From Paraburkholderia rhynchosiae (GTDB lineage: Bacteria; Pseudomonadota; Gammaproteobacteria; Burkholderiales; Burkholderiaceae): 39,400 nucleotides of DNA. A program made the translations under genes and the position numbers. Numbering within the stretch: position 1 is the first letter of the stretch; each line of letters opens with the position of its first letter. The notes under the pieces were generated by a model, which made no database searches, had not been told where the DNA came from, and worked only from the letters and a program-made list of their open reading frames with translations. The stretch is taken from positions 1 through 39,400 of the forward strand of contig NZ_PNXY01000046.1 in NCBI RefSeq assembly GCF_002879865.1, read 5' to 3'. This document shows positions 8,274-16,577 of this stretch, piece after piece.

Positions 8274-9449
8274 ATGTCATTGCCAGAACGATTTACGGGG
8301 GCGGAAGACGCGCTTCACGCCGCCGCCAGCGCGGCTGCCCGATTGAGCGATTTCGGAGACGGTGCCGAATATTTGCCGGGACTGACGCAACTTCTGCTCG
8401 CCCTCGACGAGGACGGTCCGCGCTTTGCACCCGGAGGACGCGAATTCGCGTGGAATGCGATTGCCGGCGCGCTGGTGTCCCGGCTGACGCTCGTCGAAAG
8501 CCTGCGCACGCATGCCGATGTGTTGCTGCGGACTCCGCGGCGGCCGCTCATCATTACCGGCATACCGAGAACCGGCACGACGGCATTGCACAAGCTCTTA
8601 TCGGTGGACCCGCAGTTTCAGGGCCTCGAAAAATGGCTGACTGTGTTTCCGCAGCCGAGGCCGCCGCGCGACACGTGGAGCGGCAATGCGCAGTTCCAGG
8701 TGACGGCAGCGGGGCTCGAAGCATTCTTCAAGGCGGCACCCGAGATGCGCGCGGCACACAATATCGTGGCTGATGAAGTCGACGAGTGCCTTGAAGTTCT
8801 GAAGCAGGGATTTTGCAGCAACCTGTGGGGCTCATCGTTCCGCGTGCCGCAATACGACCGGTGGTGGCGCGAACAAAGCGAGCTTCCTGCATACCGGTAT
8901 TTCGCCAACGCGATCAGCGTGATCGGGGCGCGAGACAGCGGAAAGACATGGCTGCTGAAGAATCCCGGGCACATCATGCAGTTGCCCACACTGTTCGAAG
9001 TCTTCCCGGATGCCTGCGTCGTGCAAACACATCGCGATCCGGTTGAAGCGCTGCCTTCGCTTGCGAGCGTATTGACGATGGCGCGCCGCATTTCCGAGGG
9101 CGAGCATGTCGATATGCGTGAGATAGCACGGCGCGAAGTCGACAACTGGTCGCGCGCCACCGAAGCTGCAATCGAGGCGCGCGCGCACTTGCCGAAGAGC
9201 CAGTTCATCGATATACGGCAACAGGACTTTCACGCCGATCCACTGGGCACCGTAAGACGCATCTACGGTTATTTCGGCTTTACGTTGAGCGCCGAAACGG
9301 AGCACGCCATGGGTTTGCGCATCGAGAAGAAGCCTGAAGGCGCGCATGGTGCCCACAGATACACGCTCGCCGAATTCGGTATTGCGCCGGAAGCTATCAG
9401 TGAGCGCTTCGCCCGCTACATCAACACTTACGGATTGCATCGATCATGA
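8274..9449 (+). CDS. PAPS-dependent sulfotransferase
   Basis: A 391-residue sulfotransferase-family protein that would move the sulfuryl group of PAPS to a hydroxyl or amine. The 5'-phosphosulfate loop is PLIITGIPRTGTTALHKLL (about residues 91-109). The 3'-phosphate-binding region appears as VVQTHRDPVEALPSLASV near residue 250. The size and N-terminal extension fit the large bacterial Stf-type/Sulfotransfer_3 group rather than NodH. A good Shine-Dalgarno (AAGGAG) precedes the ATG. It overlaps the following VOC gene by 4 bp. PAPS synthesis and PAP disposal genes lie directly downstream, which strongly supports a true sulfation role. The acceptor is unknown; no signal peptide, so it acts in the cytoplasm. 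Confidence 0.88.
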   Translation: MSLPERFTGAEDALHAAASAAARLSDFGDGAEYLPGLTQLLLALDEDGPRFAPGGREFAWNAIAGALVSRLTLVESLRTHADVLLRTPRRPLIITGIPRTGTTALHKLLSVDPQFQGLEKWLTVFPQPRPPRDTWSGNAQFQVTAAGLEAFFKAAPEMRAAHNIVADEVDECLEVLKQGFCSNLWGSSFRVPQYDRWWREQSELPAYRYFANAISVIGARDSGKTWLLKNPGHIMQLPTLFEVFPDACVVQTHRDPVEALPSLASVLTMARRISEGEHVDMREIARREVDNWSRATEAAIEARAHLPKSQFIDIRQQDFHADPLGTVRRIYGYFGFTLSAETEHAMGLRIEKKPEGAHGAHRYTLAEFGIAPEAISERFARYINTYGLHRS

Positions 9450-9946
9450 CTCTGACTCTTTCTCCGTTCTCGGGCTTGCATCAGATTGCCTATGTCACCA
9501 CCGACATTTCACAGGCAATCGATTATTTCGCTCACAAGTACAACGTTCCCAAGTGGCTTGAACTGCGCGAAATCGAGATCGAATCCATGGCGGGACGTAA
9601 GTGCACGCAGAACGTTGCACTAGCATACGTAGGGGCAATTCAACTAGAACTGATTCAGCCGCTCTTGGGTGACGATCATGTGTACCGCGATGCGTTGCCT
9701 GAAACGGAATTTGCGATTCGCCATCACCACGTCGCGCAACTGATCGCCACCGAAGCTGATTTCGCAAGGCAACGGGACGAACTCGCCGCGCAAGGTGTGC
9801 GCATTGTGATAGACGGCGAGGCGAAGGGGATGGCGCGCTATTTTTATACCGACCACCGTGCGACGCTGGGCCACTACCTCGAGCACACCTGGTTTTCTCC
9901 TGCCGGTCTCGCCGGCATGGCAAAAGTGCCGCGCAACGGAGAGTAG
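9446..9946 (+). CDS. VOC (glyoxalase/dioxygenase fold) family protein
   Basis: A 166-residue vicinal-oxygen-chelate protein. The N-terminal module starts GLHQIAYVTTDISQAIDYF with a possible metal His, and a second set of candidate ligands is seen in FAIRHHHVAQLI and in GHYLEHTWF, whose Glu is the usual last ligand. VOC enzymes use a divalent metal for isomerisation, lyase or ring-cleavage chemistry, or bind small ligands. Start overlaps the sulfotransferase stop (ATGA), and its stop is 2 bp before the CysQ-like gene, so it is an integral operon member. It might process the sulfotransferase substrate. The specific reaction cannot be inferred. Confidence 0.8.
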   Translation: MTLTLSPFSGLHQIAYVTTDISQAIDYFAHKYNVPKWLELREIEIESMAGRKCTQNVALAYVGAIQLELIQPLLGDDHVYRDALPETEFAIRHHHVAQLIATEADFARQRDELAAQGVRIVIDGEAKGMARYFYTDHRATLGHYLEHTWFSPAGLAGMAKVPRNGE

Positions 9947-9948
9947 AC

Positions 9949-10722
9949 ATGCAAGCGCACCGTGAGACGACTGTGCAACACGACGATCACCAGCTAGCGG
10001 TAGACGTGGCGACAGCGGCGGGAAGCGTGCTGATGGCGATACGCGCGTCGGCTGGGTTGATGGGCAAGCCGTTGGGCGCAGTGGGCGACGCCACGGCAAA
10101 CGAACTGATTACCCGATTGCTCGCGCACGCGAGACCTGCTGACGGCTTTCTCACGGAAGAGGCCGCCCCTGATACAAAGCGCCTCAACCTTGACCGCGTA
10201 TGGGTCATCGATCCGCTGGACGGCACCCGGGAATACGGCGAGCACGCCGAGGGGCGCGACGACTGGGCGGTGCATGTCGCACTGACCGTTGGCGGCAGGC
10301 CCGTCGCTTGCGCGGTGGCCCTGCCGGCTCTGGGCGTGACGTTCGGTACGGCAGCGCCGCCCATTTTGCCCGTAGCGCCAGCGGGCCGCCTGAAGATTCT
10401 CGTGAGTCGTACCCGTGCGCCCGAGCTGGCGTGGAAGGTGGCCGAGCGTCTGGACGCCGAACTGTTGCCAATGGGCTCGGCAGGCGCGAAGGCAATGGCG
10501 GTCCTGCGTGGCGAGGCGCACGCCTACCTCCACGCGGGCGGTCAGTACGAGTGGGATTCGTGTGCGCCTGTGGGCGTGGCTCTTGCTGCTGGCCTCCATG
10601 CGAGCCGCATCGATGGAAGCGCCTGTACCTACAACTGCGCGGACGTCTCGATGCCGGATTTGCTGGTGTGCCGCCCCGAAATCGCCGAGCCGTTGCTGGC
10701 CGCCATCGCGGCTTCAAAGTAA
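9949..10722 (+). CDS. CysQ-type 3'(2'),5'-bisphosphate nucleotidase / inositol-monophosphatase family
   Basis: A 257-residue member of the lithium-sensitive phosphatase superfamily. Magnesium ligands are visible: Glu70-Glu71 in FLTEEAAPD, Asp88/Asp91 in IDPLDGTREYGE, and the C-terminal WDSCAPVGVALAAG near residue 201. CysQ hydrolyses PAP (3'-phosphoadenosine 5'-phosphate), the inhibitory product of PAPS-dependent sulfotransferases, to AMP. An inositol-phosphatase role is possible from sequence alone, but position between a sulfotransferase and cysD makes PAP phosphatase the best call. The DGTREY variant resembles CysQ (DGTKEF) more than inositol phosphatases (DGTTNF). It follows the VOC gene by 2 bp. 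Confidence 0.85.
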   Translation: MQAHRETTVQHDDHQLAVDVATAAGSVLMAIRASAGLMGKPLGAVGDATANELITRLLAHARPADGFLTEEAAPDTKRLNLDRVWVIDPLDGTREYGEHAEGRDDWAVHVALTVGGRPVACAVALPALGVTFGTAAPPILPVAPAGRLKILVSRTRAPELAWKVAERLDAELLPMGSAGAKAMAVLRGEAHAYLHAGGQYEWDSCAPVGVALAAGLHASRIDGSACTYNCADVSMPDLLVCRPEIAEPLLAAIAASK

Positions 10723-10746
10723 GTGCCTGTTACTCAAGGATTCGCC

Positions 10747-11649
10747 ATGTCTATCCTGACTCACCTGCAGCGGCTCGAAGCCGAGAGCATTCATATCATG
10801 CGGGAGGTCGTCGCGGAGGCCGAACGTCCTGTGATGCTCTACTCGATCGGCAAGGACAGCGCCTGCATGCTCCATCTCGCGAAGAAGGCGTTTTATCCGG
10901 CGCCGCCGCCGTTCCCGGTGCTGCATGTGGACACCACGTGGAAGTTTCGCGACATGTATGCGATGCGCGACCGGATGGCTCGTGAGACGGGAATGGAATT
11001 GATCGTGCACCAGAACCCCGAAGCGAAGGAACTGGGAATCAACCCGTTCGATCATGGCTCGCAAGTTCATACCGACATGTGGAAGACCCAGGGCCTGAAG
11101 CAGGCGCTGGACAAGTATGGGTTCGACGCAGCCTTCGGTGGCGCGCGACGCGACGAAGAAAAATCACGTTCTAAGGAGCGGATTTTTTCGTTTCGCACAG
11201 CAACGCATCAATGGGATCCGAAGAACCAGCGTCCTGAACTCTGGCGTCGGTATAACGTGCGCAAGAACAAGGGCGAATCCATCCGTGTGTTTCCGATCTC
11301 CAACTGGACCGAACTCGATATCTGGCAGTACATCCATATCGAGAACATTCCGATTGTGCCGCTGTACTTTGCAGCAAGACGTCCGGTGGTGAATCGCGAC
11401 GGCGTGCTCGTGATGGTGGATGACGAACGCATGCCGCTCAAGCCCGGTGAACGGCCCGAGGAGAGGATGGTGCGCTTCCGTACACTTGGATGCTACCCGC
11501 TCACTGGTGCAGTGGAATCGGAAGCCACGACGTTGCCGCAAATCATTCAGGAAATGCTGCTGACTACGACCTCTGAGCGGCAGGGCCGCATGATCGATCA
11601 CGACAGCGCCGCGTCCATGGAAAGAAAGAAGCAAGAGGGGTACTTCTGA
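10747..11649 (+). CDS. cysD: Sulfate adenylyltransferase subunit 2 (CysD/NodP)
   Basis: The 300-residue catalytic subunit of heterodimeric ATP sulfurylase, which makes adenosine 5'-phosphosulfate from ATP and sulfate together with CysN. It has the PP-loop YSIGKDSACMLHLA near residue 37, the FRDMYAMRD segment and the family's conserved ARRDEEKSRSKERIFSFR region. It ends KKQEGYF as most CysD proteins do. ATG 10747 is chosen over an in-frame GTG at 10723 because MSILTHLQRLEAESIHIMREV is the standard N-terminus. It overlaps cysNC by one base (TGATG). Embedded in the sulfotransferase operon, it probably supplies PAPS for sulfation rather than cysteine synthesis; no APS/PAPS reductase is nearby. 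Confidence 0.95.
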   Translation: MSILTHLQRLEAESIHIMREVVAEAERPVMLYSIGKDSACMLHLAKKAFYPAPPPFPVLHVDTTWKFRDMYAMRDRMARETGMELIVHQNPEAKELGINPFDHGSQVHTDMWKTQGLKQALDKYGFDAAFGGARRDEEKSRSKERIFSFRTATHQWDPKNQRPELWRRYNVRKNKGESIRVFPISNWTELDIWQYIHIENIPIVPLYFAARRPVVNRDGVLVMVDDERMPLKPGERPEERMVRFRTLGCYPLTGAVESEATTLPQIIQEMLLTTTSERQGRMIDHDSAASMERKKQEGYF

Positions 11650-13574
11650 TGGCACACGTCTCCGACCTGATTGGCTCCGACATCGAACGGTATTTGAAGC
11701 AGCACGAGACGAAGAGCTTTTTGCGCTTCATCACATGCGGCAGCGTGGACGACGGCAAGAGCACGCTCATCGGCCGTCTGCTTTACGAATCGAAGATGCT
11801 GTTCGAGGATCAACTCGCGGCGCTCGAGGCCGATTCGAAGAAGGTGGGCACGCGTGGCGGCGAAATGGATTACGCGCTCCTACTGGATGGCCTTGCCGCG
11901 GAGCGGGAGCAGGGCATCACCATTGACGTCGCTTACCGGTTCTTCTCGACTGAGCGCCGCAAGTTCATCGTGGCGGATACGCCCGGGCACGAACAGTACA
12001 CCCGTAACATGATTACGGGGGCATCGACGGCGGATCTTGCCATCATCCTGATCGATGCGCGCAAAGGCATGCTGCAGCAAACGCGCAGACACAGTTACCT
12101 GATATCGCTGATCGGCATCCACAATGTGGTGCTCGCGATCAACAAGATGGATCTCGTCGATTATTCCCGCGAGAGATTCGACGAGATTTCGCGTGACTAC
12201 CGCGAATTCGCGGACAAGATTGGTCTTTCACATGTGACGGTCATACCGGTCTCGGGCGTGAACGGCGACAACATGGTGGAGAAGAGTGCGAAGACACCCT
12301 GGTACGATGGTCCTGCCCTGATGCATCATCTGGAAACGGTCGAGATCGACGAGGCGCGTCTGCAGCGGCAGCCGTTCCGCTTCCCGGTGCAATGGGTCAA
12401 CCGTCCCAACCTTGATTTTCGCGGCTTCGCCGGCACGATTGCATCAGGCGTCGTGCGTGTAGGGGATCGTATCCGGGTGCAGCCATCGGGACGGGAGAGT
12501 ACCGTGGCACGGATCGTTACCGCGGATGGCGATCTCGACGAGGCAGTTGCCGAGCAATCCGTGACGCTCACGCTCGCGGACGAGGTGGACGTTTCGCGCG
12601 GCGATTTAGTGTCGGCCGCGGATTCGCCCGCGCAGACTGCCGATCAGTTCGACGCGACCATCGTGTGGATGAACGACGAGCCAATGCTGCGCGGACGCAG
12701 CTATCTCATGAAGATCGGCGCGCGGACCGTGACAGCGACAGTGCTTCCGCTCAAGTACAAGGTCAACGTCAATACGCTCGAACACGTGCCGGGTGAGACG
12801 CTGACGTTGAACGAGATCGGCGTCGCGGAACTCGAACTGGACCGGCCGATTGCGTTCGATCCTTACGAGGAGAACCGCGAAACGGGCAGCTTTATCCTGA
12901 TCGACCGGATGAGCAACAACACGGTCGGCGCAGGCATGCTGCGCTTCGCGCTGCGGCGCTCGAGCAATATTCACTGGCAGACGCTCGAAGTCGACAAGCG
13001 GGCGCGCCGCGTGCTGAATGGGCATCAGAGCGGTGTCGTATGGCTGACCGGCATTTCGGGGGCGGGAAAATCGACGATAGCGAATCTGCTCGAGAAGCGC
13101 CTCCACGCAATGGGAAAACGCACGTATCTACTCGATGGCGATAACGTGCGCCACGGGCTGAACAAAGACCTTGGATTTACGGCGGAAGATCGCGTGGAAA
13201 ACATCCGTCGCGTCGCCGAGGTTGCAAAGTTGATGACCGACGCAGGCACGATCGTGATTACGGCCTTCATTTCGCCGTTCCGTGCCGAGCGGGCGATGGC
13301 GCGCGATCTGGTGGAGGCGGGCGAGTTTATCGAGGTATTCGTGGACGCGCCGCTCGACGTTGCCGAGCAGAGAGATCCGAAGGGGCTGTACAAGAAGGCA
13401 CGGCGGGGCGAGCTGAAAAACTTCACGGGTATCGATTCGCCTTATGAATCGCCGGAACATCCGGAGATCCACGTCGACACCACGAAGGTGTCTGCAGAAG
13501 CAGCCGTGGAAGCGATCTTCGACAAACTGCACACAATGGGCTTTCTGGATGTGCATCGGGGGGCGCCGTTATGA
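11649..13574 (+). CDS. cysNC: Bifunctional sulfate adenylyltransferase subunit 1/adenylylsulfate kinase (CysNC/NodQ)
   Basis: A 641-residue fusion. Residues 1 to about 450 are the EF-Tu-like GTPase CysN: G1 GSVDDGKST (31-39), G2 region QGITIDVAYRFF, G3 DTPGHEQYTRN and G4 NKMD. From about 455 onward is APS kinase CysC, with P-loop GISGAGKST near residue 467 and the DGDNVRHGLNKDLGF, NIRRVAEVAKLM and GLYKKARRGELKNFTGIDSPYE type motifs. Paired with CysD it turns sulfate into PAPS in two steps driven by GTP and ATP hydrolysis. The same NodP/NodQ layout provides PAPS for Nod factor sulfation in rhizobia. Intact by eye. Its 3' end overlaps the following transporter pseudogene by 4 bp. Confidence 0.95.
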   Translation: MAHVSDLIGSDIERYLKQHETKSFLRFITCGSVDDGKSTLIGRLLYESKMLFEDQLAALEADSKKVGTRGGEMDYALLLDGLAAEREQGITIDVAYRFFSTERRKFIVADTPGHEQYTRNMITGASTADLAIILIDARKGMLQQTRRHSYLISLIGIHNVVLAINKMDLVDYSRERFDEISRDYREFADKIGLSHVTVIPVSGVNGDNMVEKSAKTPWYDGPALMHHLETVEIDEARLQRQPFRFPVQWVNRPNLDFRGFAGTIASGVVRVGDRIRVQPSGRESTVARIVTADGDLDEAVAEQSVTLTLADEVDVSRGDLVSAADSPAQTADQFDATIVWMNDEPMLRGRSYLMKIGARTVTATVLPLKYKVNVNTLEHVPGETLTLNEIGVAELELDRPIAFDPYEENRETGSFILIDRMSNNTVGAGMLRFALRRSSNIHWQTLEVDKRARRVLNGHQSGVVWLTGISGAGKSTIANLLEKRLHAMGKRTYLLDGDNVRHGLNKDLGFTAEDRVENIRRVAEVAKLMTDAGTIVITAFISPFRAERAMARDLVEAGEFIEVFVDAPLDVAEQRDPKGLYKKARRGELKNFTGIDSPYESPEHPEIHVDTTKVSAEAAVEAIFDKLHTMGFLDVHRGAPL

Positions 13575-14599
13575 CGGGTTGCGCCCGGCACTGCAATCGC
13601 AACCAGTCGCAGCAGTCCAGCGCGAAGATGACGCGCAGCGGAGCGCCATTGTCGCAACGGAATTGGAATCAATCGAAGGCATCCGCCGTGCTGCGCGTGA
13701 CGGCAGGCAACTTCCTCGAACAGTTCGATTTCTTCCTGTTCGGCTTCTATGCCACGCAGATTGCTGCGGTCTTTTTCCCGGCGGGGAGCGAGTTCGCTTC
13801 ACTGATGATGACGTTCGCGGTGTTCGGCGCGGGCTTCCTGATGCGGCCGCTCGGCGCGATCATCCTTGGTGCGTATATCGACGATGTCGGCCGCCGCAAG
13901 GGCCTGATTGTCACGCTGTCGATCATGGCGAGCGGCACCATCCTGATCGCGTTCGTGCCCGGCTATGCGACGATCGGACTATTCGCCCCAGCCCTCGTTC
14001 TCATTGGCCGTCTGCTGCAGGGCTTCTCAGCGGGTGCGGAACTGGGCGGCGTGTCGGTTTATCTGGCCGAGATGGCGACAACGGGCCGCAAGGGTTTCTT
14101 CACGAGCTGGTAGTCGGCGAGCCAGCAAGTGGCGATTGTCATCGCTGCCGCGCTCGGCTTCGCGCTGAATCATTGGCTCGACACGGCGACGATTGCCGCA
14201 TGGGAATGGCGCGTGCCGTTCTTCGTCGGCTGCATGATCGTGCCGTTCATCTTCATCTTGCGGCGCAATCTCGAGGAAACGCAGGAATTCAAACAGCGCC
14301 AGCATCGCCCGAGCATGAAAGAAGTCTTCACGACGCTCGTGCAGAACTGGAACGCCGTGATCGCGGGCGTGCTGCTCGTCGCAATGACCACCACGAGCTT
14401 CTATCTGATCACGGTGTACGCGCCGACTTTTGGCAAGACGGTCCTCCATCTCAGTACCGCCGATAGCCTGCTCGTCACTCTGTGCGTGGGGATCTCGAAC
14501 TTCATCTGACTGCCCATCGGCGGCGCGCTGTCGGACCGGATCGGACGCCGTCCGCTCCTGCTCGGAATGACGATGCTGGCAATTGCGACGGCGTACCCT
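13571..14599 (+). pseudogene. MHS-type MFS transporter, disrupted by two stops and 3' truncated
   Basis: One reading frame runs from an ATG overlapping the cysNC stop and encodes a metabolite:H+ symporter-like MFS protein: NFLEQFDFFLFGFYATQIA, the MFS loop DDVGRRKGL, LIGRLLQGFSAGAELGG and YLAEMATTGRKGFFTSW. A TAG at 14111-14113 replaces what is usually Gln (FTSW-Q-SASQQVAIV). The same frame resumes through AWEWRVPFFVGCM and is stopped again by TGA at 14507-14509, where Trp is expected (SNFI-W-LPIGGALSDRIGRRPLL). Homology then ends near 14599, about 100 residues short. The original gene presumably exported or imported the operon's substrate. Both stops are single transitions, so decay may be recent; the truncation makes readthrough rescue unlikely. 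Confidence 0.88.
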
Positions 14600-14610
14600 A
14601 GATCAAGCGG

Positions 14611-14639
14611 GACTGCGGCAGACTGAATCTACCGCAGTC
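14611..14639. terminator. Hairpin between convergent sulfation and transketolase operons
   Basis: GACTGCGG (14611-14618) pairs perfectly with CCGCAGTC (14632-14639); inside, AGA (14620-14622) and TCT (14628-14630) extend the stem past one mismatch. It lies 10 bp beyond the end of the leftward transketolase gene and just after the truncated transporter. There is no clear T-run on either side, so it may be a weak or Rho-assisted terminator. Confidence 0.5.
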
Positions 14640-14648
14640 GTCAGGCGC

Positions 14649-15680
14649 TTAGCGTCGGTTCGGCTCAAGCATGGTCGCTCGCGCTAACCACTCCTTGACC
14701 GACTCGCCCATCGCGGACGCCGAAATGCCGTAGCGGTCGTGCAGCGTCGGGAGCGCGCCGGCGGCGAGGAAGGCATCGGGCAGCGCGATCTGCCTGAACG
14801 GGCACGACACACCCGCGCGCATCAACTCGGTAGCAACCGCTTCACCCAGTCCGCCGATCGTCGTATGGTTCTCCGCCACCACGACGAGCCGTCCCGAGCG
14901 CTTTGCCTCGCGCACGATGGTTTCGGTATCGAGCGGCTTGATGGTCGGCACGTGCAGCACACCCACGCCGATGCGGTCGCGCTCCAGCGCCTTCGCGACT
15001 TCCAGTGCCCGCATGGTCATGATGCCAGACGAGATCACGAGCACTTCCGCGCCATCGCGCAGCATCTTTGCCTTGCCGAGCTCGAACGTGTAGTCGTATT
15101 CGTCGAGCACGGCAGGTACATTGCCGCGCAAGAGGCGCGCGTAGACGGGGCCGTTGTGCGCGGCAATCGCGGGCACCATCTGCTCGATATCGAGTGCGTC
15201 GCACGGATCGATAACGGTCATGTTCGGCATCGCGCGCATCAACGCGAGGTCTTCCGCGGCCTGGTGGCTTGGACCGTAACCCGTCGTCAGGCCCGGCAAC
15301 GCGCACACGATTTTCACGTCGAGATTGTCTTCGGCGATGGCCTGGTGCATGAAGTCATACGCACGGCGCGTCGCGAACACCGCGTAGGTCGTCACGAACG
15401 GCTGAGCACCCTCGTGCGCGAGGCCGGCCGCCGCGCCCATCAACAATTGCTCGGCCATGCCCATCTGGTAGTAGCGCTCTGGAAACTCCTTCGCGAAGAT
15501 GTGCAGGTCCGTGTACTTGCCGAGGTCGGCGGTCATGCCCACCACGTTGGTCTTCTGCCGCGCCAGTTCGACGAGCGCGTGACCGAACGGCGCGGAGCGT
15601 GTGAGCTGGCCTTCGCCCGCAATCGACGCGATCATCGCCGAGGTCTTCAGGCGCGGTTTGCTGATGGTTGCGTTGGTCAT
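14649..15680 (-). CDS. Transketolase-like, C-terminal subunit
   Basis: A 343-residue protein equal to the pyrimidine-binding and C-terminal domains of transketolase. Motifs include FGHALVELARQKTNVVGMTADLG at its start, the ERYYQMGMAEQLLMGAAAGLA region with the TPP-activating Glu, and HQAAEDLALMRAMPNMTVIDP. Split transketolases move two-carbon ketol units between sugars, or act in dedicated pathways for branched or unusual sugars. The start at 15680 overlaps the N-terminal subunit's stop by 4 bp (ATGA). The subunits must work as a complex. There is no kinase or aldolase next to it, so the sugar cannot be named. Confidence 0.9.
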   Translation of the reverse strand: MTNATISKPRLKTSAMIASIAGEGQLTRSAPFGHALVELARQKTNVVGMTADLGKYTDLHIFAKEFPERYYQMGMAEQLLMGAAAGLAHEGAQPFVTTYAVFATRRAYDFMHQAIAEDNLDVKIVCALPGLTTGYGPSHQAAEDLALMRAMPNMTVIDPCDALDIEQMVPAIAAHNGPVYARLLRGNVPAVLDEYDYTFELGKAKMLRDGAEVLVISSGIMTMRALEVAKALERDRIGVGVLHVPTIKPLDTETIVREAKRSGRLVVVAENHTTIGGLGEAVATELMRAGVSCPFRQIALPDAFLAAGALPTLHDRYGISASAMGESVKEWLARATMLEPNRR

Positions 15681-16540
15681 GCTTGTCTCCCGATCTCGTG
15701 CAACTTCGTTGTCTCCAGTGCTTCGAGCGCGAGCTGCCATTCGTGCGCGTCGACGCGAATAAAGTGGTTCTTCTCGCGTTCCTCGAGAAACGGCACGCCA
15801 CAACCCATGCGCGTATCGGCGACGATCATGCGCGGCTCTTCGCCATGATGCTTGCGGGCCGCGTCGAACGCTGCGGCCACGGCTCCGATATCGTTGCCGT
15901 CCACACGTTGCGTGAACCAGCCAAACGCTTCGAGCTTTTCGACGAGCGGCTCGAACGCCATGATCTGCGTCGACGGTCCGTCTGCCTGCTGGTTGTTCAC
16001 GTCTACAACGGCGATCAGATTGTCGAGCTTCCAGTGGCTCGCGGACATGATGCCTTCCCAGATTGCGCCTTCGTCGAGCTCACCGTCGGAGAAAAGCGTG
16101 TACACGAACGACTTCGAACCCTTGCGCTTGAGTCCGAGGCAGCGGCCCACTGCGATCGTCAGGCCGTGGCCGAGCGAGCCGCCGGACATTTCCATGCCGG
16201 GCGTGTAGCTCGCCATGCCGGACATGGGCAGACGGCTGTCGTCGCTGCCGTACGTTTCGAGTTCCCCGGCGGGCAGAATGCCGGCCTCGAGCAGCGCCGC
16301 GTAGAGCGCGATCGCGTAGTGTCCGTTGGACAGCAGGAAGCGGTCGCGCTCTTCCCATTCAGGATCTTCCGGGCGATAACGCATTGCGCCGAAGTAGGCG
16401 ACGGCCAGCACATCGGCGATGTCGAGCGCTTGCCCGATATAACCCTGGCCTTGCACTTCGCCCATTAACAGCGCGTTTCTGCGGATGCGGTAAGCGTGCT
16501 CGGCAAGCGATGCCGTCGACGCATTGGATGGACTGTTCAT
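15677..16540 (-). CDS. Transketolase-like, N-terminal (TPP-binding) subunit
   Basis: A 287-residue protein corresponding to the thiamine-pyrophosphate/PP domain of transketolase. The cofactor motif is LFSDGELDEGAIWEGIMSAS followed by LIAVVDVNNQQADGPST, giving the GDG(E)-NN magnesium/TPP signature with SDGE in place of GDGE. GQGYIGQALDIADVLAVAYF and SNGHYAIALYAALLEAG are also typical. It is expressed with the C-terminal subunit and follows the MFS permease by 37 bp on the same strand, so transport and metabolism are coupled. Split pairs of this kind are common in proteobacterial sugar and polyol clusters. Confidence 0.92.
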   Translation of the reverse strand: MNSPSNASTASLAEHAYRIRRNALLMGEVQGQGYIGQALDIADVLAVAYFGAMRYRPEDPEWEERDRFLLSNGHYAIALYAALLEAGILPAGELETYGSDDSRLPMSGMASYTPGMEMSGGSLGHGLTIAVGRCLGLKRKGSKSFVYTLFSDGELDEGAIWEGIMSASHWKLDNLIAVVDVNNQQADGPSTQIMAFEPLVEKLEAFGWFTQRVDGNDIGAVAAAFDAARKHHGEEPRMIVADTRMGCGVPFLEEREKNHFIRVDAHEWQLALEALETTKLHEIGRQA

Positions 16541-16577
16541 GTCGTCTCCTGAGATCAGTCGGAATAGTTGAAAAGGG

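Noticed and set aside
6067..13574. Nod-factor sulfation locus (NodPQ/NodH)
   Set aside because: CysD/CysNC resemble NodP/NodQ, but the sulfotransferase is of another type and no nodABC, nod-box or other symbiosis gene is visible.
13571..14599. Stop-codon readthrough or recoding producing a full transporter
   Set aside because: Two different stops (TAG and TGA) without recoding signals and a missing C-terminal ~100 residues make ordinary gene decay far simpler.
14739..15848. Long rightward open frame of 369 codons opposite the transketolase genes
   Set aside because: Antisense shadow of two clear transketolase subunits; the translation is Arg/His-rich with no motif, as expected from high-GC codon use.
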